DNA from: an uncultured Bacteroidales bacterium
GTDB taxonomy: Bacteria; Bacteroidota; Bacteroidia; Bacteroidales; Paludibacteraceae
NCBI GenBank assembly: GCA_937891905.1
Contig: CALATT010000064.1
Location: 1 to 10,971, forward strand
Length of the DNA stretch: 10,971 bases
Reading direction: 5' to 3'
Both the position numbers and the translations under genes were made by a program. This document shows positions 1-7,709 of this stretch, one piece after another. The stretch's first letter is position 1, and each line of letters begins with the position of its first letter. The notes under the pieces are model-generated. The model was not told where the DNA came from, ran no database searches, and worked only from the letters and a program-made list of their open reading frames with translations.

Positions 1-35
1 TATGATTATATGTTTGTTATACTACAAAAAGTCCG

Positions 36-66
36 CAAAGATACGAATAATTTTTTACATATGCAA
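36..66 (-). promoter_or_regulatory. Leftward Bacteroidota-type promoter at the window edge
   Basis: On the minus strand, positions 43-36 read TATCTTTG, an exact TAnnTTTG -7 box. A TTG on the same strand (plus-strand CAA at 64-66) lies 20 bases upstream, which fits the Bacteroidota -33 element and spacing. Transcription would run leftward out of the window. No start codon for the leftward gene appears in the remaining bases, so that gene starts beyond position 1. The box match is seen directly; activity is inferred. Confidence 0.55.
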
Positions 67-135
67 GCGCGCGTGTGCTTTAATTAATAAAAGAGCGCAT
101 TTTGGTCTTAAAAACATAATCTTTTCGCTTTAATC

Positions 136-166
136 TTTCTACTTTAAACTTTTTTTTGTACCTTTG
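136..166 (+). promoter_or_regulatory. Promoter of the DUF2723-to-methyltransferase unit
   Basis: TACCTTTG at 159-166 matches the Bacteroidota -7 consensus TAnnTTTG. A weaker -33 candidate, TTTC at 136-139, lies 19 bases upstream in a T-rich stretch. The box ends 30 bases before the ATG at 197, close to the 31-base spacing at the promoter near 5921. This promoter is the main reason for rejecting a TTG start at 164, which falls inside the -7 box. Confidence 0.7.
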
Positions 167-196
167 CATCGTATTTTGCCGTATTATGGGCATTTA

Positions 197-3100
197 ATGA
201 AAAAATATAGATATATGAAACATTTCAAATTGTGGAATACGCTATGCGGATGGATTGCTTTTGCGATTGCCACCGCCGCGTATCTCTTGACATTAGAGCC
301 GTCCGCATCGTTTTGGGATTGCGGCGAGTTTATCTCCAGTGCTTGGAAGCTGGATGTTGGCCACCCACCCGGAGCGCCTTTCTTCATGCTGATGGGTCGT
401 TTCTTCTCGCTCTTTGCAGCCGATACGACGCAAGTGGCATTGTGTGTTAATGCTTTGTCCGCCTTAGCAAGTTCATTTACTATTTTATTCCTTTTCTGGA
501 CGATTACTGCATTGGCTAAGAAATTAGTGCAGCCAGACACACTATGGAAAGGCATTGCTTTGTTGGGTGCAGGTATGGTGGGGTCATTGGCCTACACATT
601 TAGCGATACCTTCTGGTTCTCGGCTGTAGAGGGCGAGGTATATGCTTCTTCCTCGTTGTTCACAGCCGTGGTTTTTTGGCTCATTCTCAAGTGGGATGAA
701 CAGGCGGATGAGGAGGGTAGTGACCGCTGGTTGATAGCGATTGCGTACTTGATGGGCTTGTCTATTGGTGTGCACTTGCTGAACTTGCTTACTATCCCTG
801 CCATTGTGCTCGTGTATTATTTCCGTAAGTATGATTTCTCATGGGCTGGAATGTGCAAGGCATTCTTCATCTCGTGTGCCATCTTATTGGTTATCTTGTA
901 TGGTATTATCCCTGGATTTCCAACGGTTGCGGGTTGGTTTGAGTTGCTCTTTGTGAATGGATTGGGATGCCCATTCAATACGGGATTAGCGGTGTATATT
1001 GTGCTTGTTATCGCCTCACTTGTGTGGGCGATTATAGAGACGAATAAAGACCAGTCCAAGCAGCGTATTGCTATTGCTTGTACCCTCGCTTTTGCATTCA
1101 GCGGCGCGGCTTTTCTCTTTGAGAAATGGTGGATGGGATTGGGCTTATCGGCGGGTTTATTGACATTTATGTTGATGAAGCCTCATTTTATCTCGGCTCG
1201 TTGGCTCAATACTACAATGGTGATGATTACTGTTATACTCATTGGTTATAGTTCGTATGCGGCGCTCGTTATCCGCTCAAATGCAGATACACCAATGGAT
1301 CAGAACTCGCCTGATAATGTGTTCTCGCTCAAGTATTATCTCAATCGTGAGCAGTATGGTGATCGTCCTTTATTCTATGGTCAGGCATATAATGCCCCAG
1401 TAGAACTCAAAGTGGAGGGCAATATGTGTATTCCTGTGGAGAAGATAGGTCATGCGCAGTATGCACCAGCGCCAAGCGTAGAGGGAGAGAAAGATAAATA
1501 TGTAGTTACGGGGTACAAGACCAACTATGTATTCATGGATCAGTTCTGTATGCTTTTCCCACGCATGTATTCCTCGCAAGCAAGCCATGTGCAGGCTTAC
1601 AAGGAATGGGCGCAGGTGAAGGGTAAACGCGTGAAATATGATTACTGTGGACAAACAAAAACAGATTATTGTCCTACTTTTGGAGAAAACTTGCGTTTCT
1701 TCTTCCGCTACCAAGTGAATTTCATGTATTGGCGTTATTTTATGTGGAATTTCTCGGGTCGTCAGAATGACTTGCAGTCCTATGGGGATATAACGAAGGG
1801 TAACTGGATTACGGGCTTTGATGTAATTGATAATGCCATGCTGGGTGACCAAGACTTGCTGCCTACCGAACTCAAAGAGAATAAGGGCCATAATGTGTAT
1901 TATATGTTGCCTCTTCTATTGGGTGTGATAGGTATCGTATGGCAGTTGAGTAAGCGCAATGGAGAGAACGCAATGGAGGGAAAGAAGAATTTTATTCTCA
2001 CTTTCTTGCTCTTTTTCTTGACTGGTTTGGCTATTGTAATGTATCTCAATCAAACTCCTTACCAACCGCGCGAGCGCGATTATGCGTACGCGGGTTCATT
2101 CTATGCATTCTGTATATGGATTGGTTTGGGCGTATTGGCATTGATAGATTGGTTTAACAGTGCGTTGAAAACCAATGCGGGCAAAACTATAACTGCTCTC
2201 CTCATCACGCTGGTAACCCTTTTGGTGCCCGCACAAATGGCTTCGCAAAACTGGGACGATCATGATAGATCCAATCGTTACGCATGCCGTGATTTTGGCG
2301 CTAACTACCTCAAGTCGTGTGAGAATCAGGCAATTCTCTTCTCAAATGGTGATAATGATACATTCCCATTATGGTATAATCAAGAGGTAGAGGGAGTAGG
2401 TACTGATAAGCGTGTGTGCAACTTGTCTTATCTGCAAACTGACTGGTATATCTCGCAGATGAAGCGCCCATACTACGAGTCACAAGCATTGCCTATATCA
2501 TGGGAATACAAGGATTTTATGCCAGGTAAGAATGAGATTGCGCGCGTGGATAATCGTTTGGGGCAACCTATCTCGGTGGAGAAAGCTTTTGCTTTCCTCC
2601 GTTCGGATGACCCACGCACCAAGAATAGAGAAGGCGATAATTACTTGCCATCAGACCAACTCTTTATCACCACACCAGCGGGCGAACAGATGATGCTCAA
2701 GAAAAAACGCATGTACACTCGTTCAGAGATGATGATCATGGAAATGATTGAGCAGAATGACTTTGAACGCCCTATGTATTTCTGTGCTACCGTGGGTAAT
2801 GATTATTATTTAGGACTCGAACCTTGGCTCGAATTGACGGGTCTTACCTATCAAATAACACCTACTCGCAGTGCTGATGGACAACCGCGCGTCAATACCG
2901 AGAAGATGTATGAGAATATGCTGCATAAATTCCAATACGGTAATATGAATATCCCTGGTATTTATATTGATGAGAACCTGATGCGTATGTGCCGTACACA
3001 CCGTATGATGCTTGCCCAGTTAGCAGAACAACTCATACGCGAAAACCAGAAGGAGAAAGCACTCGAAGTGTTGGATTTCGCAGAAGAGCAGTTGCCTGGC

Positions 3101-3385
3101 TATAATATTCCATATGACTATACTTCTGCGTCCATGGCGGGCATGTACTTCTTGCTCGGTGAGGACGAGAAAGGATTGGCTATTATGGATAATGTGGCTA
3201 ATACATGCGCGGAGTATATACGCTTTGCTCATTCGCTCAATAAGCGACAACAAGAAGTGATGGAGTCCACCACAGGACGCCAAGCGGCTATTTTGAGTTA
3301 TGTATTGCAAACATGCGAGCGTCACGGTCATCGCGAACTTGTAGAAAAATACTACGCTGATTACGCAGCTTATGCTGGCATGTAA
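197..3385 (+). CDS. DUF2723 / GT117-family membrane protein (predicted glycosyltransferase)
   Basis: Predicted polytopic inner-membrane protein of the DUF2723 family. This family includes human TMEM260, a protein O-mannosyltransferase (CAZy GT117). The bacterial members are inferred to glycosylate envelope proteins or glycans, but donor and acceptor cannot be read from sequence. From the ATG at 197 it has 1062 residues, normal for Bacteroidota homologues. The diagnostic first outer loop is present: an EPSASFWDCGEF stretch with acidic D41 and E44 (the likely GT-C catalytic or metal-site acids), followed by HPPGAP at 56-61. A dozen or more hydrophobic segments fall within about residues 18-385 and 568-690. 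Other conserved blocks are RERDYAYAGSF (625-635) and NGDNDTFP (717-724), and a helical, TPR-like C-terminal tail closes the protein. An alternative start is the ATG at 215. The frame also extends upstream to a TTG at 164, but that lies in the promoter. It leads a likely operon, with 17 bases to the next gene. Confidence 0.9.
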   Translation: MKKYRYMKHFKLWNTLCGWIAFAIATAAYLLTLEPSASFWDCGEFISSAWKLDVGHPPGAPFFMLMGRFFSLFAADTTQVALCVNALSALASSFTILFLFWTITALAKKLVQPDTLWKGIALLGAGMVGSLAYTFSDTFWFSAVEGEVYASSSLFTAVVFWLILKWDEQADEEGSDRWLIAIAYLMGLSIGVHLLNLLTIPAIVLVYYFRKYDFSWAGMCKAFFISCAILLVILYGIIPGFPTVAGWFELLFVNGLGCPFNTGLAVYIVLVIASLVWAIIETNKDQSKQRIAIACTLAFAFSGAAFLFEKWWMGLGLSAGLLTFMLMKPHFISARWLNTTMVMITVILIGYSSYAALVIRSNADTPMDQNSPDNVFSLKYYLNREQYGDRPLFYGQAYNAPVELKVEGNMCIPVEKIGHAQYAPAPSVEGEKDKYVVTGYKTNYVFMDQFCMLFPRMYSSQASHVQAYKEWAQVKGKRVKYDYCGQTKTDYCPTFGENLRFFFRYQVNFMYWRYFMWNFSGRQNDLQSYGDITKGNWITGFDVIDNAMLGDQDLLPTELKENKGHNVYYMLPLLLGVIGIVWQLSKRNGENAMEGKKNFILTFLLFFLTGLAIVMYLNQTPYQPRERDYAYAGSFYAFCIWIGLGVLALIDWFNSALKTNAGKTITALLITLVTLLVPAQMASQNWDDHDRSNRYACRDFGANYLKSCENQAILFSNGDNDTFPLWYNQEVEGVGTDKRVCNLSYLQTDWYISQMKRPYYESQALPISWEYKDFMPGKNEIARVDNRLGQPISVEKAFAFLRSDDPRTKNREGDNYLPSDQLFITTPAGEQMMLKKKRMYTRSEMMIMEMIEQNDFERPMYFCATVGNDYYLGLEPWLELTGLTYQITPTRSADGQPRVNTEKMYENMLHKFQYGNMNIPGIYIDENLMRMCRTHRMMLAQLAEQLIRENQKEKALEVLDFAEEQLPGYNIPYDYTSASMAGMYFLLGEDEKGLAIMDNVANTCAEYIRFAHSLNKRQQEVMESTTGRQAAILSYVLQTCERHGHRELVEKYYADYAAYAGM

Positions 3386-3402
3386 TATAAAATCACAAAA
3401 GA

Positions 3403-4650
3403 ATGCAGAAAATTAATCAAATACCAGTCTTACTACTCACCGGTTATCTGGGGAGTGGTAAGACTACTTTGCTCAATCGAATACTGACTAATAATAAGGG
3501 TATTCGCTTCGCTGTCATTGTCAATGATATAGGCGAAGTGAATATCGACGCCTCGCTCATTCAAAAGGGCGGAGTAGTCTCACAGCAAGATGAATCCTTA
3601 GTGGCTTTGCAGAATGGATGTATATGCTGCTCGCTTAAAATGGACCTTATTGAGCAGTTGCACGACCTCATTGCCTCACCACAACCATTCGACTATATTG
3701 TTATCGAGGCAAGTGGAATATGCGAACCCATTCCTATCGCACAAACGCTATGCTCCTATCCACAAATGGTGCCGCAGTTTGTGCAAGATGGAATGCCCGT
3801 GTTGGACTGCATATGCTCTGTAGTGGACGCGCTGCGACTGCGAGATGAGTTTATCGAACAATTAGATAATCATGTGGATAAAAAGCAAGTCTTATCCAAA
3901 GAAGAAGACCTCTCTGCGCTCGTGATTGAGCAGATAGAATTCTGCAATATTATCTTATTAAATAAGGCCTCCGAAGTAAGCGAAGACGAACTAATCCGAA
4001 TTAAGAATATTATTCGCGCTATACAATCGCAAGCACAAATCATTGAAACAAACTACTGCGATGTGCCGTTTGAGAACATACTCAATACACATCTATTTAA
4101 CTTCGATAAAGTGGCCACTTCTGCCACATGGATTCGTGAGATAGAAGATGCAACCCACCACGAGCATGAAGATCACCACCACGAGCACGAACATCACCAC
4201 GAACATGAAAATCACTCGCATTGTGATCATGAACATGGGCATTGCTGCTGTCATCATCACGATCATGACCATGCACATGGCGAGGAATATGGGATTGATA
4301 CCTATGTTTATTTCGCGCGCAAACCATTTGATTTGGGCATGTTTGATGAGTTTGTAGCCGCACATTGGCCCAAGAATATTATTCGATGCAAAGGAATGTG
4401 CTATTTTGCCGAAGAATTTGATATGTGTTACCTCTTTGAACAGGCGGGCAAACAATTCAATATGCGCCAAGCAGGGGAGTGGTTTGCTACGATGCCTAAA
4501 GAAGAACTGATGCAACTCATGGCGCAGGATGCACAATTGCAAAAAGACTGGGATGATCAATATGGCGATCGTATGCAAAAACTGGTCTTTATCGGTCAGC
4601 ATCTTGATAAGAAAGCCCTCACTGAGGCATTAGATAACTGCTTGGTATGA
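3403..4650 (+). CDS. CobW/COG0523-family GTPase with His-rich metal-binding loop
   Basis: G3E-class P-loop GTPase of the CobW/COG0523 group (relatives YjiA, ZNG1), which deliver zinc or other metals to client proteins; 415 residues. Visible are the Walker A motif GYLGSGKTT (14-22), the block VNDIGEVNIDA (40-50), the family-defining CxCC metal site C73-I-C75-C76, and EASG (102-105). The guanine-specificity motif reads NKAS (187-190) rather than the usual NKxD. Residues 252-292 form a low-complexity insert with 22 His and 4 Cys in 41 residues, followed by the CobW C-terminal domain (about 297-415). The insert is a likely metal reservoir or sensor loop; zinc is the usual guess for the family, but cobalt or nickel are not excluded. 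The start is the ATG 17 bases after the preceding stop. The stop overlaps the next start (ATGA at 4647-4650). No Zur-like operator was recognised nearby. Confidence 0.9.
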   Translation: MQKINQIPVLLLTGYLGSGKTTLLNRILTNNKGIRFAVIVNDIGEVNIDASLIQKGGVVSQQDESLVALQNGCICCSLKMDLIEQLHDLIASPQPFDYIVIEASGICEPIPIAQTLCSYPQMVPQFVQDGMPVLDCICSVVDALRLRDEFIEQLDNHVDKKQVLSKEEDLSALVIEQIEFCNIILLNKASEVSEDELIRIKNIIRAIQSQAQIIETNYCDVPFENILNTHLFNFDKVATSATWIREIEDATHHEHEDHHHEHEHHHEHENHSHCDHEHGHCCCHHHDHDHAHGEEYGIDTYVYFARKPFDLGMFDEFVAAHWPKNIIRCKGMCYFAEEFDMCYLFEQAGKQFNMRQAGEWFATMPKEELMQLMAQDAQLQKDWDDQYGDRMQKLVFIGQHLDKKALTEALDNCLV

Positions 4651-5171
4651 AAAGAATAAATAACCCATGGACTGCCATACCGCAGTATAACTGCTTTGGC
4701 TGCTGTCCAACCAACCCCATCGGCGCGCAAATGCGTTTTTTTGAAGATGGAGAAGATATAATCTCGATTTGGAAACCCACACCGAACCATCAGTCATGGA
4801 TTAATACGCTGCATGGGGGAATCCAGGCAGTGCTCTTAGATGAGATATGCGGATGGGTGGTATTTCATAAACTGCAAACGGCTGGCGTGACAGCCAAGAT
4901 GGAGATGCGCTACCATAAACCCGTAAGTACGCTGCAGTCATACATCAAGTTGCGCGCGTATTTAAAGGAGATGCGCCGTAATATAGCGATTGTGCAAGGA
5001 GAGATTTGGAGCGCAGCAGATGAATCCAAAGGTGAAGTATCCGAACTATTATGCGAATGTGTATGCACATATTTTACTTTTCCGCAAGAGAAAGCCAAAG
5101 AAACAATGGGTTATATCCCTTCTTCTACAGAAGACAAGGACTATACTTGGGAGGAAGCTATCAACCTATAA
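4647..5171 (+). CDS. Hot-dog-fold thioesterase, PaaI/4HBT type
   Basis: A 174-residue protein of the hot-dog thioesterase superfamily (PaaI-like acyl-CoA thioesterases), which hydrolyse acyl- or aryl-CoA thioesters in the cytoplasm. The core signature is HGG (56-58), then LLDEICGW (63-70) with D65 and E66 at the expected active-site helix position. An N-terminal C16-F-G-C19-C20 cluster is followed by NPIGAQM, matching the CFGCG..NP.GL block of many PaaI-like proteins. The C-terminal tail after about residue 150 is acidic and likely disordered. The start codon overlaps the stop of the CobW gene by four bases (ATGA), so translational coupling is likely. The substrate cannot be predicted. Confidence 0.82.
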   Translation: MKRINNPWTAIPQYNCFGCCPTNPIGAQMRFFEDGEDIISIWKPTPNHQSWINTLHGGIQAVLLDEICGWVVFHKLQTAGVTAKMEMRYHKPVSTLQSYIKLRAYLKEMRRNIAIVQGEIWSAADESKGEVSELLCECVCTYFTFPQEKAKETMGYIPSSTEDKDYTWEEAINL

Positions 5172-5172
5172 A

Positions 5173-5214
5173 CTACTCATTACTCACTACTCACTACTAA
5201 CTACTCACTACTAA
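5173..5214 (+). repeat. Six tandem heptamers filling the intergenic gap
   Basis: The whole spacer between the thioesterase stop (5171) and the methyltransferase start (5215), apart from one base, consists of six 7-bp units with consensus CTACTCA. Read as 14-bp units, 5187-5200 and 5201-5214 are identical (CTACTCACTACTAA), and 5173-5186 differs at two positions. The array ends directly against the ATG. The unit length is not a multiple of three, and copy-number change would alter the spacing of the downstream start without touching coding sequence. Function is unknown; the periodicity is seen directly. Confidence 0.9.
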
Positions 5215-5856
5215 ATGTCTCTTGACGAATATATAGCATCTCATTCGAGTGCAGAGAATGATGTATTGCGTGCCATAACACGCTCTACCTATGTGCATAC
5301 GCTCAATCCTCATATGCTCAGCGGACATATACAAGGACGCGTTTTATCTATGATTAGCCATATGATACGCCCAAAACATATTCTTGAATTGGGTACTTTT
5401 ATGGGGTATAGTGCGCTGTGCTTAGCAGAGGGACTCCCGCCAGAGGGACAACTCATCACCATTGAGCATAATGATGAGATAGAAGAGCGCGTCATGCATC
5501 ATCTATCGCTCTCGCCTTTGGGGGATAAGATCGAATTGGTTATAGGTGATGCTAAAGAGTGGATGATTGCTCATGCTAAAAACTATGCGGAGGCGTTTGA
5601 TCTGGTTTTTATTGATGCCGATAAGCGTGAGTACTGCGCATACTTGGAATTGGTTTATCCGCTTGTGCCTGTGGGAGGGTTTATCTTGGCAGATAATACC
5701 TTGTGGGATGGACATATTATTGACCCTGATTATGACAAGGATAAGCAGACTATTGGATTGCGTACTTTTAATGACCAGTTAGCGCAAGATGAGCGCTTTG
5801 AGAAGGTGATTCTTCCCCTTCGCGATGGACTTACTATGATTAGAAAAACAAAGTAA
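5215..5856 (+). CDS. Class I SAM-dependent O-methyltransferase (COG4122)
   Basis: A 213-residue Rossmann-fold methyltransferase of the catechol/caffeoyl-CoA O-methyltransferase-like group (COG4122), which also contains the tRNA wobble-uridine methyltransferase TrmR/YrrM. The SAM-binding motif I is ELGTFMGYS (58-66), E84 is the likely ribose-binding acid, and GDA (111-113) follows. The metal-site region is IDADKREY (133-140, D134), with D160-N161 in the LADNTLWDG block. These fit a divalent-metal-dependent enzyme. Whether it modifies tRNA, as TrmR does, or a small catechol-like molecule cannot be decided here, so no symbol is given. It is the last gene of the first unit. The ATG lies immediately after the heptamer array and has no Shine-Dalgarno sequence. 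Confidence 0.85.
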   Translation: MSLDEYIASHSSAENDVLRAITRSTYVHTLNPHMLSGHIQGRVLSMISHMIRPKHILELGTFMGYSALCLAEGLPPEGQLITIEHNDEIEERVMHHLSLSPLGDKIELVIGDAKEWMIAHAKNYAEAFDLVFIDADKREYCAYLELVYPLVPVGGFILADNTLWDGHIIDPDYDKDKQTIGLRTFNDQLAQDERFEKVILPLRDGLTMIRKTK

Positions 5857-5889
5857 TACGATGATGTGATAATTTTTTTTCAAAAAAAT

Positions 5890-5921
5890 CTTGCACAATT
5901 AATTATTTTGTAGTACCTTTG
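5890..5921 (+). promoter_or_regulatory. Promoter of the lrp/asnC-like - trpS unit
   Basis: TACCTTTG at 5914-5921 is an exact TAnnTTTG -7 box. TTG at 5891-5893 lies 20 bases upstream, giving a near-ideal Bacteroidota promoter. The T-tract and A-tract at 5873-5888 just upstream could act as an UP-like, bent element. The ATG of the regulator begins 31 bases after the box, so the leader is about 25 bases long. Confidence 0.8.
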
Positions 5922-5952
5922 CAAAAAATTTAAAACACTTTAATTATATACT

Positions 5953-6411
5953 ATGGATAAAATTGATGAATTGGATCGCAAGATCCTCAAAATTATTACT
6001 CAATCTGCGCGTACTCCATTCAGAGATGTGGCAGAGAAATGTGGTGTAAGTCGTGCAGCTGTTCATCAGCGTGTACAGAAGATGATTGAGCATGGAGTGA
6101 TCACGGGTAGTAGTTATCATGTGGCGCCAAAAATGTTGGGTTACCAATTATGCGTTTATATTGGTATCACGATGGAAAAGGCTTCATTGTACAATCAGGT
6201 TATTGATGCCTTGAAGCAGATTCCAGAGGTGGTAGAGGCGCAATATACACTGGGTGCTTATGGTTTGCTCGTGAAGGTGTTTGCGCGTGATAATGAGCAT
6301 CTTTTGCAGATTCTTAATACCCAAATTCAGGAGATAGAGGGTGTAGCTAATACAGAGACACTCACGGCTTTAGCACAGCCTATTTATCGTCAATTGCCTA
6401 TCGAAATTTAA
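5953..6411 (+). CDS. Lrp/AsnC-family transcriptional regulator
   Basis: A 152-residue feast/famine regulator of ordinary length. The N-terminal winged HTH starts with IDELDRKIL (4-12), and the recognition-helix region is CGVSRAAVHQRVQKM (30-44). The C-terminal RAM/AsnC effector domain spans about 64-142, with the ligand-loop region at GAYGLLVKVFARD (101-113). Members form dimers to octamers and respond to amino acids. Here the acid often found in the G-x-Y-D part of the effector loop is Gly104, so the ligand may differ from leucine or asparagine. A strong promoter lies directly upstream. Eleven bases separate it from trpS, so the two are probably co-transcribed; autoregulation is typical of the family. 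Targets are unknown. Confidence 0.9.
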   Translation: MDKIDELDRKILKIITQSARTPFRDVAEKCGVSRAAVHQRVQKMIEHGVITGSSYHVAPKMLGYQLCVYIGITMEKASLYNQVIDALKQIPEVVEAQYTLGAYGLLVKVFARDNEHLLQILNTQIQEIEGVANTETLTALAQPIYRQLPIEI

Positions 6412-6422
6412 TCAAATAATCT

Positions 6423-7412
6423 ATGGAACGCGTCATTAGTGGAATACGCCCTACTGGTAACTTGCACCTCGGTAATTATTTCGGTGCGGTGAAGAGTTTT
6501 GTCAAGATGCAAGACGAATACGATTGTATGTTTTTTATCGCAGATTGGCATTCGCTCACCACGCATCCTACGCCTGAGAATATACGCCGCTCGGTGAAAA
6601 CAATCCTTAGTGAGTACCTCGCTTGTGGTATAGACCCAAGCAAGGCGCCTATCTATGTGCAGAGCGATGTGAAGCAAGTGCTGGAGTTGTATCTCTATCT
6701 GAATATGAATGCTTATCTGGGTGAGTTGGAGCGCGTCACTTCGTTTAAAGAAAAAGTGCGCAAGCAGCCAGATAATGTGAATGCAGGATTGCTTACTTAT
6801 CCATGCCTCATGGCTGCGGATATTTTGGTGCATAAAGCAGACAAAGTGCCAGTGGGTAAGGACCAAGAGCAGAATATGGAGATGGCGCGCCTTTTTGCAA
6901 GACGATTCAATCGCATTTATAATATTGAGTACTTCAAGGAGCCACAGTCTTTCCATTTCGCTGACAAGGCGGTCAAAGTGCCTGGATTGGATGGTTCGGG
7001 TAAGATGGGCAAGTCAGAAGGTAATTGTATCTACCTCTGCGATGATGAGAAAACGGTGACCAAGAAGATCATGCGTGCCGTGACGGACCAAGGACCCACA
7101 CAGTTGAACCAAGAGAAACCAGAGGTTATTCAGAATCTCTTTGCTTTTTGCGAACTCATCTCGGGTAAGGAAGCAGCGGATTACTATAATGATTTGTATA
7201 ATAATATGCAGATTCGTTATGGTGATATGAAAAAGCAGATTGCAGCTGATTGTAATGCGTTGCTCAATCCTATCCGCGAGCGCATAGAGGCGTATGCTTC
7301 GGACGAGGCATTGCTTGATTCAATCATGCGTCAGGGGGCTGAAGCTGCTTCTGCGCGCGCTGAGAAAACGATTGAAGAAGTAAGACAGATTATTGGTTTT
7401 AGAGCATTATAA
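6423..7412 (+). CDS. trpS: Tryptophanyl-tRNA synthetase
   Basis: Class Ic aminoacyl-tRNA synthetase that charges tRNA-Trp with tryptophan in the cytoplasm. It has 329 residues, the usual bacterial length. The HIGH-type motif is TGNLHLGN (11-18), and the KMSKS-type loop reads KMGKS (194-198) within a GLDGSGKMGKSEGN context. The PCLMAADIL block (127-135) and VGKDQEQ (144-150) are characteristic of TrpRS and distinguish it from TyrRS. The ATG lies 11 bases after the regulator gene. The next gene starts only 3 bases after the stop, so trpS sits inside a longer transcript. Confidence 0.97.
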   Translation: MERVISGIRPTGNLHLGNYFGAVKSFVKMQDEYDCMFFIADWHSLTTHPTPENIRRSVKTILSEYLACGIDPSKAPIYVQSDVKQVLELYLYLNMNAYLGELERVTSFKEKVRKQPDNVNAGLLTYPCLMAADILVHKADKVPVGKDQEQNMEMARLFARRFNRIYNIEYFKEPQSFHFADKAVKVPGLDGSGKMGKSEGNCIYLCDDEKTVTKKIMRAVTDQGPTQLNQEKPEVIQNLFAFCELISGKEAADYYNDLYNNMQIRYGDMKKQIAADCNALLNPIRERIEAYASDEALLDSIMRQGAEAASARAEKTIEEVRQIIGFRAL

Positions 7413-7415
7413 TCC

Positions 7416-7709
7416 ATGAGGAGAGCGTTATCAATAGGGATGACTCTGATGGCTATCATAGTCGCAGGATGGATGGCAGCGCATGCCTCGCTGCATATTC
7501 CTATTGATGATGCATATTATCAAACGGGTGATGAGATGCGTGACTTACAGGCGCGAAGAGCGATAGAAGCGCATCTATCGAGCGATTCGACAACTAATAG
7601 CGCTCATTTGCCCAATACAGCTAACGCGCCTTGCCAGCCATCAATCGTCTTTACGGTTATCACAGATACCACTGTAACGGCTATCATACATAGATGTCCA
7701 GCACAATGA
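7416..7709 (+). CDS. Small exported protein of unknown function
   Basis: A 97-residue protein with no family recognised. The N-terminus has basic residues and then a hydrophobic stretch (about 5-24), consistent with a signal peptide ending near AHAS or a membrane anchor. No lipobox cysteine is present. The remainder is short, Ser/Thr-rich in the middle (about 55-65), and holds two cysteines (near residues 73 and 94) that could form a disulfide in the periplasm. It begins 3 bases after trpS, and its stop overlaps the ATG at 7706 of the FadL-like gene, so coupling with that outer-membrane protein is likely. The placement supports a real gene; the function is open. Confidence 0.6.
   Translation: MRRALSIGMTLMAIIVAGWMAAHASLHIPIDDAYYQTGDEMRDLQARRAIEAHLSSDSTTNSAHLPNTANAPCQPSIVFTVITDTTVTAIIHRCPAQ

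Noticed and set aside
164..196. N-terminal extension of the DUF2723 protein from a TTG at 164
   Set aside because: The TTG lies inside the -7 promoter box (159-166), so it would not be on the transcript. The ATG at 197 precedes the conserved N-terminus at the usual leader distance.
1370..1891. 173-codon minus-strand frame inside the DUF2723 gene
   Set aside because: It lies wholly antisense to a well-supported gene and has no family signature; it is a shadow of that gene's codon pattern.
4156..4278. DNA minisatellite or CRISPR-like array in the His-codon region
   Set aside because: The repetition follows CAC/CAT, GAG/GAA and GAT/GAC codons with irregular spacing, and it is explained by the protein's His-rich loop.
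4093..4602. 169-codon minus-strand frame and other His/Met-rich frames over the CobW gene
   Set aside because: Their odd composition is produced by the His-rich coding repeat read in other frames. The plus-strand CobW frame carries all the conserved motifs.
5872..5889. A T-tract followed by an A-tract as a terminator for the first unit
   Set aside because: The only pairing is between T8 and A7 with almost no loop and no GC stem. It looks more like an AT-rich promoter-upstream element.
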